The notes below the pieces were generated by a model. The model searched no databases. It was not told the DNA's origin and was given only the letters and a program-made list of their open reading frames with translations. Position numbers and translations under genes: made by a program. Source: Pedosphaera sp. (lineage in GTDB: Bacteria > Verrucomicrobiota > Verrucomicrobiia > Limisphaerales > DSYF01). From it: a stretch of 52,520 nt of DNA. Location: NCBI GenBank assembly GCA_017853715.1, contig JAFMIZ010000009.1:1-52520 (forward strand), in the 5' to 3' direction. Below are positions 46,052 to 52,520 of this stretch, in pieces. Positions within the stretch are counted from its first letter, which is position 1. Every line of letters begins with the position of its first letter.

Positions 46052-46276
46052 AGGCTTCTAGTTAGGAATAAATTGAATGCAGATTCCGGGAGGCTCACCG
46101 CGCATTTGCCAGCGAGCGCCGGTCAGCCTACCAAAATGGGGTTTAATCGATCTGGCAGCCGGGCCGGGGAATGGCCAACGACAATACTTCCAATCTGTCA
46201 ATCAGGGGGAAATTCGCCGTCAGGCAGGGACACATTGAAGCAGCATTGCCCAAGCGTCAAGTGGGATTCTTGGCCA

Positions 46277-46309
46277 CAAAAAAGGCCGGAGCAATGACGC
46301 TCCGGCCTT
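46277..46309 (-). terminator. Rho-independent terminator of the three-domain fusion gene
   Basis: On the minus strand an 11-bp stem (AAGGCCGGAGC / GCTCCGGCCTT) with a 6-nt loop is followed by TTTTTTGTGG. It starts about 22 nt past the stop codon and is a clear intrinsic terminator. Confidence 0.9.
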
Positions 46310-46331
46310 GCGGAAACAAATGCTGCCTCGA

Positions 46332-48503
46332 TCAATACGGCAACGGGAACTTGGCTGTCAGTTCGCGCACCCGGGTGCGGACCTTGTGGGCGGCCTCCAC
46401 GTTCTTCAAGTCCATCAACACCTCACTGATCATGTCGGCGATGGCGGCCATTTCGGCTTCCCTCATGCCGCGCGTGGTGACGGCGGGCGTGCCGAGGCGA
46501 ATGCCGCTGGCTTGGAACGGCGAGCGGGTCTCGAAAGGAATCGTATTCTTGTTTGTGGTGATGCCGGCTTCGTCGAGGGCGATCTGGCATTCCTTGCCGG
46601 TGATGCCCTTGGCACCGACGTCCACCAACATGAGGTGATTCTCCGTGCCGCCGCTGACGAGGCGGAAGCCGTTACGCTTCATGCCGTCAGCCAAGGCGGC
46701 GGCGTTTTTCACAATCTGCTGCTGGTACTCCTTGAAGGCCGGTTGCAGCGCTTCATGGAAACAAACCGCCTTGGCGGCAATGACATGTTCCAGCGGACCG
46801 CCCTGGATGCCCGGGAAAATCATCGAGTCCACTTCCTTCGCATACTTCTCCTTGCACAGGATCAAGCCGCCGCGCGGACCCCGCAGGGTTTTGTGCGTGG
46901 TGGTGGTCACGAAGTCAGCATGCGGCACCGGGCTGGTATGCACACCCGCCGCGACCAAGCCGGCGATGTGGGCGATATCCGCCAGCAAGAGCGCGCCAAT
47001 CGAACGGGCAATCTGGCCCATGCGCTCGAAATCAATGATGCGCGGGTAGGCACTGGCACCCACCGTGATCATCTTCGGCTTGTGCTCTTCCGCCATGCGT
47101 GCGAGTTGATCGTAATCAATGCGCTCCGACTCCTTGCTCACGCCGTAGTGGACGATCTCGAAGAATTTGCCGGAGAAGTTGGCCTTGTTGCCGTGCGTTA
47201 GATGGCCGCCGTGACTCAGGTCCATGGTGAGCATCTTATCACCGGGCTTCAGGAAGGCGAAATACACCGCCATGTTCGTGCTGCTGCCGCAATGCGGTTG
47301 CACGTTGGCGTGCTCGGCACCGAACAACTTCTTCGCGCGGTCAATCGCGATCTGCTCGGACAAATCCACGTTCTCGCACCCACCATACCAGCGCTTCTTG
47401 GGGTAGCCTTCGGCGTATTTGTTGGTGAGGACCGATCCCTGCGCTTCCATCACCGCCGGGCTGGTGAAATTCTCGCTGGCGATCAACTCGATGTTTTCCT
47501 GCTGGCGATTGCGCTCGTGCTCGATGATCTCGGCAATCTCGGGGTCAACGTGTTTCAGTTTTAACTGGGAGGGCGTGTTCTTGGGTTCCATTTTATTTAC
47601 GCGGCGTTCGTGACGACCGCCTTCAAATTTTGCCGCCAGGAAGGCGTCCACAATCTTGCGCGCCTCATCCACGGTCGTGGTTTTGCCCGCAAGGCAAAGC
47701 ACGTTGGAATTGTTGTGTTCGCGCGTCACGGCTGCCGTCGGAGCGTCTGCAACCAGCGCGGCGCGAATTCCGGCAATCTTATTCGCCGTGATGCACATGC
47801 CGATGCCCGTGGTGCAGACAAGCAAACCCAGTTCGGCTTTTCCGACCGTCACGGCTTCCCCAACGACTTGAGCGTAATCAGGGTAATCCGTGGACTCCTT
47901 GCTGTGCGTGCCGAAGTCGGTGTAGCTGATGCCACGCGCGTCGAGGTGTGACTTCAACGCTTGCTTGAGATCAAACCCGCCGTGGTCGGAGCCGATGGCG
48001 AAGGTGGGGATTCTATGTTCTGCAGGACGCGCCGCCGGGTCGGCTGAACCGTGTTCAATAATGCTCATGATGCTGGCAATGCCTTGTTCAATCTGGTTGC
48101 GACACGCGCGATAGATGGCAAACGAACCGCCGATCGGATCGCTGATATCTTTTTCGTAGGGATCGAGCGTGTCGTCAAATTCGCGCAGCAGAAAAGTTTT
48201 CTCCGCCGCCTGCGGATACAGCAATTGCACCGTATCCACGTGACTGTGCGTCATGCCGAAAATGTAATCCGCCTGCCGGACGAGTTCCGCCGTCAACATG
48301 CGGCTGCGCTGCCGGGAGATGTCGATGCCCAGTTCCTTCATGGCCGTAACGGAATGCGTGCTCGGCGGCTGGCCGTCCATTGCACCCAAACCCGCCGACA
48401 GCACCCGGCAATCACTCCGCCCTGCGGTGGCATGGCGGAACAATCCCTCGGCCATGGGGCTGCGGCAGATATTGCCGGTGCAAATGAACAAAACGGTTTT
48501 CAT
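46332..48503 (-). CDS. Triple fusion: LMW protein tyrosine phosphatase, RpiB, serine hydroxymethyltransferase
   Basis: One 723-codon frame holds three enzymes. Residues 1-150 are a low-molecular-weight phosphatase: P-loop [15 protein letters not shown] (Cys8, Arg14) and general-acid Asp122 in SDPIGGS. Residues 167-303 are ribose-5-phosphate isomerase [13 protein letters not shown], the catalytic Cys230 in LVCTTGIGM, and the C-terminal [12 protein letters not shown]. Residues 305-723 are serine hydroxymethyltransferase: [29 protein letters not shown]-binding Lys538 in [14 protein letters not shown], and [14 protein letters not shown]. All key residues are present. No Met, Val or Leu start fits the isomerase, so it must be made fused. 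The hydroxymethyltransferase has ATG 47591 at the seam without a Shine-Dalgarno. In Bacillus the same three functions are neighbours (ywlE, ywlF, glyA). Confidence 0.92.
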   Translation of the reverse strand: MKTVLFICTGNICRSPMAEGLFRHATAGRSDCRVLSAGLGAMDGQPPSTHSVTAMKELGIDISRQRSRMLTAELVRQADYIFGMTHSHVDTVQLLYPQAAEKTFLLREFDDTLDPYEKDISDPIGGSFAIYRACRNQIEQGIASIMSIIEHGSADPAARPAEHRIPTFAIGSDHGGFDLKQALKSHLDARGISYTDFGTHSKESTDYPDYAQVVGEAVTVGKAELGLLVCTTGIGMCITANKIAGIRAALVADAPTAAVTREHNNSNVLCLAGKTTTVDEARKIVDAFLAAKFEGGRHERRVNKMEPKNTPSQLKLKHVDPEIAEIIEHERNRQQENIELIASENFTSPAVMEAQGSVLTNKYAEGYPKKRWYGGCENVDLSEQIAIDRAKKLFGAEHANVQPHCGSSTNMAVYFAFLKPGDKMLTMDLSHGGHLTHGNKANFSGKFFEIVHYGVSKESERIDYDQLARMAEEHKPKMITVGASAYPRIIDFERMGQIARSIGALLLADIAHIAGLVAAGVHTSPVPHADFVTTTTHKTLRGPRGGLILCKEKYAKEVDSMIFPGIQGGPLEHVIAAKAVCFHEALQPAFKEYQQQIVKNAAALADGMKRNGFRLVSGGTENHLMLVDVGAKGITGKECQIALDEAGITTNKNTIPFETRSPFQASGIRLGTPAVTTRGMREAEMAAIADMISEVLMDLKNVEAAHKVRTRVRELTAKFPLPY

Positions 48504-48554
48504 CCAAAACGAGGGGCAAGTTTGGGTCGCAGGATGGAATCGTCAAATGCGAAA

Positions 48555-49613
48555 TCAGGACTTCCACTGGCGCACGACCGCCAGCCCCTTCAAAAGATCA
48601 ATCGCTCGCAATAAAACCGGGTCATTGACCTTGGGTTTTTCGGGTTCTGACTTCACCCGTTCGCCCGCGACGGTCTCCAAATCACCATCGCCGCGCCTTT
48701 CCCGAACCAAGTCGGCTTCAGTAACTCGAACCCGACGGGCCGCATCCGCTTTGGATTCAGCACTGGCGGTGACAATCGCACTGCTGGCAGCGCGTCCCGC
48801 TCCGGCGAAAGGGTCCGCGTAGAATTTGGCCTCGTCCTCGGGCTTGACCTCCACGGACACGTCTGGCGTCACACCCTCGGCGGTCAAGGCCTTCGCGTTG
48901 CCCAATTGCACGGGCGCCGTCATGATCCGCAACGTCTGGCCAGTGGTTAACTGATAGTCGCTGGTGATGCCCGCACGGCCCGCCGTCGAACTGCCGATCA
49001 GCAGCCCGACGCCCGCCTGGCGCAGCACCGCCGCCAAAGCTTCGGCCGCCGCCGTTGTCTTGCCATTCACGAGTGCCACGACCGGCAGAGTCAATGGATT
49101 GGCTTTTTCCCTGGAACTGAGCAAGCCTTTGCCCGCGTTCAGCAAGGGCGCTTCCAGCGCGAGGAACAGGTCCACGGTCGCTGCCGCGCTGGCATAATCA
49201 GTGCCGTCGGCATATCGCAGATCCAGCACCAGCCCGGCCAGCGCGTTGGAGGAGTTAAGCAGTGAGATGGATTTGGTTACTTCATTCGCCAAGCCCTCGG
49301 CAACCCGGTTGATGCGCACGTAGCCAACTTCTCCGTCAAACCGTTGCGCTGAACCAGCCAGTGCATTTGTCGCAGGCTCGGATTCCTTACCGTCGGGCAA
49401 CAGCACCGCCCTGCCCTTCAACTCGGAGATCATACCACGGACGGCTGCGCGATTCAGTTCCGCCTCGGTGCCGCCGGTCATGTGCTTGAGCAGGAGTTCG
49501 CGCACCTCGCTGAAGTCGGGGGTGCTCCCTGAATCCGCCGAGCTTCGGGGGCAGGCCATTAATGCTGCGGCCAGCAGGACCGCTCCCGGAAAAAATCGTG
49601 GAATCGTATTCAT
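48555..49613 (-). CDS. S41-like exported protein lacking catalytic residues
   Basis: A 352-residue relative of C-terminal processing peptidases. The N-terminus is a signal sequence with a possible lipobox (AVLLAAALMAC), then a core with VGYVRINRVAEG and LAGLVLDLRYADGTDYASA, the S41 fold signature. At the Ser site, NGKTTAAAE aligns with the active NAGSASAAE of the protease at 1.9 kb and has Ala in place of the catalytic Ser. At the Lys site, TAGRAGITSD replaces TFGKGSVQS, with Arg for Lys. No PDZ domain is seen. It is probably an inactive binding or scaffold version. ATG 49613 is used (GTG 49616 is also in frame). It lies between lutC and the fusion gene. Confidence 0.8.
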   Translation of the reverse strand: MNTIPRFFPGAVLLAAALMACPRSSADSGSTPDFSEVRELLLKHMTGGTEAELNRAAVRGMISELKGRAVLLPDGKESEPATNALAGSAQRFDGEVGYVRINRVAEGLANEVTKSISLLNSSNALAGLVLDLRYADGTDYASAAATVDLFLALEAPLLNAGKGLLSSREKANPLTLPVVALVNGKTTAAAEALAAVLRQAGVGLLIGSSTAGRAGITSDYQLTTGQTLRIMTAPVQLGNAKALTAEGVTPDVSVEVKPEDEAKFYADPFAGAGRAASSAIVTASAESKADAARRVRVTEADLVRERRGDGDLETVAGERVKSEPEKPKVNDPVLLRAIDLLKGLAVVRQWKS

Positions 49614-49680
49614 CACGCGCGCGGCATCTTCTCACCTGGACCTGCACGCGGCAATTTGAATTGCGGGGGAAAGGGAACTT

Positions 49681-50346
49681 TTAACCGATGCAGAAAATCG
49701 TCAACCGCTTGGGCCCGTGCGCCCCAAGCACAAGGATGCGCTCGATGTCGCCGGTCCGGCTGGGGCCAGTGATGAAGGAAATCATGCTGGGGAAACCGCC
49801 CGCGTATTTGGTTTTCAACAATGCAAACGCTGCAGGCATGTCCGGCACCAATTGCTCCCGTCGGGCCAACACCACGTGATAGGGCGGCAGGCAAGAAAGC
49901 GCCCGCCCCCCCGCACTGCGACTCGTAACCAGCACCGTGCCCGTTTGAGCGATCAACGCGTCGCACTCCGTGATGCCCACGTCACACTGCGCTTGTTCAG
50001 TCTTAGGCAAAGCTTGTTCGATATAAGCCACCGGCAATCCGATGGACTCCGCTGCGGGCTGGGTCAGCTTGCTCTTGTGCGTCAATACCCGCTCCCACTT
50101 GTCGGTCACGGCAGCCTCTTTCAATTTCTGCCATGCTTCAGCCTCGTTAGCCACCCGCACAAACGTCGCTCGCAAGTCACCGGCATTTTTGGCGAACAAC
50201 GCCAGGCGTTCCTCCTCGCTGGCGCCGACCGGCGGCATCACCCGCCTCTGGTCTGCCAACGTAGGCAATCCGACTGCACCATGCGGATGCGCCTCGATCG
50301 TCAGCGCCTCGCGAATCCGCGCTAAAACGGTTTCACGCGTGCTCAT
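49681..50346 (-). CDS. lutC: LUD-domain protein LutC
   Basis: A 221-residue member of the LutC/YkgG family needed, with LutA and LutB, for L-lactate oxidation in Bacillus. It begins MSTRETVLARIREAL, and the LUD fold contains VGITECDALIAQTGTVLVTS and the C-terminal SFITGPSRTGDIERILVLGAHGP (split here as SFITGPSRTGDIERI and LVLGAHGP), where GPSRTaDIE is the family hallmark. ATG 50346 overlaps the lutB stop by 4 nt (ATGA). The frame is open to 50499, but that part lies inside lutB. Confidence 0.92.
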   Translation of the reverse strand: MSTRETVLARIREALTIEAHPHGAVGLPTLADQRRVMPPVGASEEERLALFAKNAGDLRATFVRVANEAEAWQKLKEAAVTDKWERVLTHKSKLTQPAAESIGLPVAYIEQALPKTEQAQCDVGITECDALIAQTGTVLVTSRSAGGRALSCLPPYHVVLARREQLVPDMPAAFALLKTKYAGGFPSMISFITGPSRTGDIERILVLGAHGPKRLTIFCIG

Positions 50347-51746
50347 CGCCGGGCCTCCCACCACTCGCGGAAACTCTCCTTCGCCACTGGCGGCAAGTCG
50401 CGCGTCTTCGTCCACGCCTGCGCCGGGTCGAGCGCCGTGCCTTTGATCGGGCCGTGAAAAATTTGCCCAATGCGTCCCAGCTTCGTGACGAGCGACCAAA
50501 GCGCAGGTTTGTTAGCCACAGGGGCAAAAAACTTGAAGGCGATTCGTTGCCAAAAGCTCGGGCTGCCGCCATTGGGCGAGGAGGCGTTGCGCCGGTTTTG
50601 CAGCAGGTGATGATGCAGATCAATTTTCACCGGACACGTCTCAGTGCAAGCACCACACAAGGAGGACGCGTAACTGAGATGCTTCCAGTCCTGCAACCCG
50701 CGCAGGTGCGGGGTGATGACGGAGCCGATCGGCCCGCCATAAACCGTGCCGTAGGAGTGACCGCCTACGTTGCGGAAGATGGGACAAACATTCAGGCACG
50801 CGCCACACCGGATGCAATGCAACGCATCGCGCTGCTCGGCATCGGCCAACAGCAGCGTGCGGTGATTGTCCAGCAGAACAACGTGATATTCCTCGGGTCC
50901 GTCCGCCTCACCCGGCTGACGGGGCCCGCCATACATCGTGTTGTAGCACGTCAACGCCTGCCCCGTGCCCATAACCGCAAGCATCGGCAGGAACAACGCC
51001 AAATCCTCAAAGCGCGGCAGCACTTTCTCGATGCCCACAAGGGTGATCAGCGTCTTGGGCATCGCAGCGGTTAGGCGCGCGTTGCCCTCGTTTTCTGTGA
51101 TGGAAATCATGCCGGTCTCGGCGATTGCGAAGTTCGCGCCGGTGATGCCGACGTCGGCTTGGAGATATTTCTCCCGCAGCGCCCGCCGCGCGACCATTGT
51201 CAATTCCTCCGGGTCATCAGAGGGCGCATCGTTGAGCTTCTTCTGGAACAGGTCTTTGATTTCACCGCGCGTCAGGTGCATCGCAGGAAAAACGAGATGA
51301 TATGGCGCCTCCTGGCGAAGCTGAACGATGAACTCGCCAAGATCGGATTCCACCACCTCATAACCAGCCTCCTCCATCGCGTCGTTGAGGTGGATTTCCT
51401 CCGAGGTCATGGCTTTGGACTTCACGACCACTTTGGCCGCTTTGTCGCGCAGGATGCCCAGGATTATTTCGCGCGCTTGTTGGGCGTTGCCGGCCCAATG
51501 CACCTTGGTGCCGCGCGCCTCGATGTTCGTCACAAACTGCGTGAGATACTTGTCGAGGTGATTGACCGCCTCAAACTTGGTCTGCGACGCCAGCTGGCGA
51601 GCGCCCTGCCAATCGTGGAACCACATCTTCCGCTGGTCGCGCACCACTTCATATTTGCCCATGGCGGTCTGGACAATACCGCGATGGCGGTAATCCGGCG
51701 CCATGCGCCGGGCGTCGAGCTTGAATTGGGTGGCTGGTGCGTTCAT
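50343..51746 (-). CDS. lutB: Lactate utilisation iron-sulfur protein LutB
   Basis: A 467-residue protein with an N-terminal LUD-type domain (GITGANFAIAETGMISITEN; GIEKVLPRFEDLALFLPML) and a C-terminal pair of 4Fe-4S sites, CIRCGACLNVCPIFRNVGG and LCGACTETCPVKIDLHHHL. With LutA and LutC it forms the FAD-free L-lactate dehydrogenase complex. The start is ATG 51746, overlapping the lutA stop as ATGA. The C-terminal tail carries PTMD-free soluble sequence, consistent with a cytoplasmic or membrane-associated complex. Confidence 0.94.
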   Translation of the reverse strand: MNAPATQFKLDARRMAPDYRHRGIVQTAMGKYEVVRDQRKMWFHDWQGARQLASQTKFEAVNHLDKYLTQFVTNIEARGTKVHWAGNAQQAREIILGILRDKAAKVVVKSKAMTSEEIHLNDAMEEAGYEVVESDLGEFIVQLRQEAPYHLVFPAMHLTRGEIKDLFQKKLNDAPSDDPEELTMVARRALREKYLQADVGITGANFAIAETGMISITENEGNARLTAAMPKTLITLVGIEKVLPRFEDLALFLPMLAVMGTGQALTCYNTMYGGPRQPGEADGPEEYHVVLLDNHRTLLLADAEQRDALHCIRCGACLNVCPIFRNVGGHSYGTVYGGPIGSVITPHLRGLQDWKHLSYASSLCGACTETCPVKIDLHHHLLQNRRNASSPNGGSPSFWQRIAFKFFAPVANKPALWSLVTKLGRIGQIFHGPIKGTALDPAQAWTKTRDLPPVAKESFREWWEARR

Positions 51747-52459
51747 CGCGAGTTCAATACCTCCGCGAGATGGATGGTCCTGATCGGCTGCTGTTGCTTG
51801 TCCGCGAGTCCCTGAATCTGCATCAGGCAACTCGAGTCGCAGGAGACGATGTATTCCGTTTTGGTGTCCAACGCAGAAGCGCATTTCACTTCACCCATCG
51901 CGGTGGAAATGGCAGGGAACTTGGCGGAGAAGGTTCCCCCGAAACCGCAGCATGTTTCCGCCGCCGCCATTTCGACGAGTTCCAGCCCTTTCACCCTGGC
52001 GAGCAGTTCGCGGGGCGGACGTTTGTTGTTCAACTCACGCAAGCCGTGGCAACCGTCGTGGAACGTGACCTTGTGCGGGAACTTCGCCCCGAGGTCCGTA
52101 ACCTTGAGCTGGTTCACCAAGAAGCTGGAAAACTCATGGCACTTGGGCGCCAGTTCGCGCGCCGCTGCTTCGTGTGGTGTGCCCACGAAGAGTTCCGGGT
52201 AAAACACCTTCATCATCGCGCCACAGGAACCACTGGCGATCACCACCGCCTCAGCGCCCTTCAAAACTTCCAACATCTTCACCGCAATCTCACGGCTCTC
52301 ATCCCAGTATCCAGTGTTGAACGCAGGCTGACCACAACACGCCGGGCCTGGGGGCACGACAACCTTGTGCCCAAGCCGCTCGAAGATGTGAACCATGCTG
52401 ATGCCCACCTGCGGGAACATCAGGTCCACAAAACACGGTATGAAGAGCGAGATCGTCAT
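51743..52459 (-). CDS. lutA: Lactate utilisation protein LutA (CCG-domain)
   Basis: A 238-residue protein with two cysteine-rich CCG domains, which bind unusual 4Fe-4S clusters: GPACCGQPAFNTGYWDESR, SGSCGAMM, FHDGCHGLREL and TCCGFGGTFSAKFPAIS. It is the first gene of the lutABC operon (4-nt overlap with lutB). The start is ATG 52459 (MTISLFIPCFVDLMFP); GTG 52465 is also in frame. The promoter must lie in 52460-52520, where no clear box was found. Confidence 0.94.
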   Translation of the reverse strand: MTISLFIPCFVDLMFPQVGISMVHIFERLGHKVVVPPGPACCGQPAFNTGYWDESREIAVKMLEVLKGAEAVVIASGSCGAMMKVFYPELFVGTPHEAAARELAPKCHEFSSFLVNQLKVTDLGAKFPHKVTFHDGCHGLRELNNKRPPRELLARVKGLELVEMAAAETCCGFGGTFSAKFPAISTAMGEVKCASALDTKTEYIVSCDSSCLMQIQGLADKQQQPIRTIHLAEVLNSR

Positions 52460-52520
52460 GCGCACTGAAGATATGCTGAATTTGGCATCGTGCTAGTCCA
52501 GATGAAATACTTCGCGCAGC

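Overview
The window looks like a chromosomal core segment of a Gram-negative bacterium of the PVC superphylum, most likely Verrucomicrobiota (perhaps the Pedosphaera/Limisphaera side). This is inferred from gene style, not from a marker such as 16S rRNA. The pointers are a fused SecD-SecF, the MEP isoprenoid route (ispD, dxs), System II cytochrome c assembly next to a two-domain protein of a kind I associate with PVC genomes, and a very large secreted metalloprotease ending in a W..YG..D/WQ-YIAGLDPTNP module seen in many verrucomicrobial exported proteins. I see no phage, insertion sequence or CRISPR array.

Layout. 1-9.7 kb is a co-directional minus-strand run: yajC, secDF, a TerC/Alx membrane protein, recJ, ispD, an S41 protease with a PDZ domain, tsaD, a YkgJ-type Cys-cluster protein and tRNA-Leu(GAG). 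9.9-15 kb holds an M20 dipeptidase (+) converging on a 1224-residue secreted metzincin (-). 15.2-20.5 kb (-) holds two peroxiredoxins separated by about 800 bp of decayed sequence, then pgsA, gltX, panE and an HU-like protein. 20.6-30.8 kb (+) holds a Ser/Thr kinase coupled to a carbon-nitrogen hydrolase and an RmlD-like reductase, an FAH-family enzyme, a MacA/MacB-type exporter with two paralogous permeases, and ilvD. 31-39.3 kb (-) holds a small secreted protein, icd, dxs, xseB, an FHA protein and secA. 39.4-46 kb (-) holds a broken thioesterase, ccsA, resB, the duplicated-domain protein and rho. 46.3-52.5 kb (-) holds a three-enzyme fusion, a catalytically degenerate S41 homologue and lutCBA.

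The most notable object is the 723-codon gene at 46332-48503. It joins in one frame a low-molecular-weight protein tyrosine phosphatase, ribose-5-phosphate isomerase B and serine hydroxymethyltransferase. These are separate but neighbouring genes in Bacillus (ywlE, ywlF, glyA). The phosphatase-isomerase junction has no start codon for the isomerase, so at least those two must be made as one chain. Other points worth checking are the S41 homologue that has lost both catalytic residues, the His-rich duplicated-domain protein of the cytochrome c operon, and an inverted repeat just before the exporter operon.

Three genes look broken by single-base indels in short runs: the start of the secreted protein near 31624, the zinc-binding tail of the FHA protein near 35780, and the thioesterase near 39562. 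They could be real mutations or consensus errors in a draft assembly; the sequence alone cannot decide.
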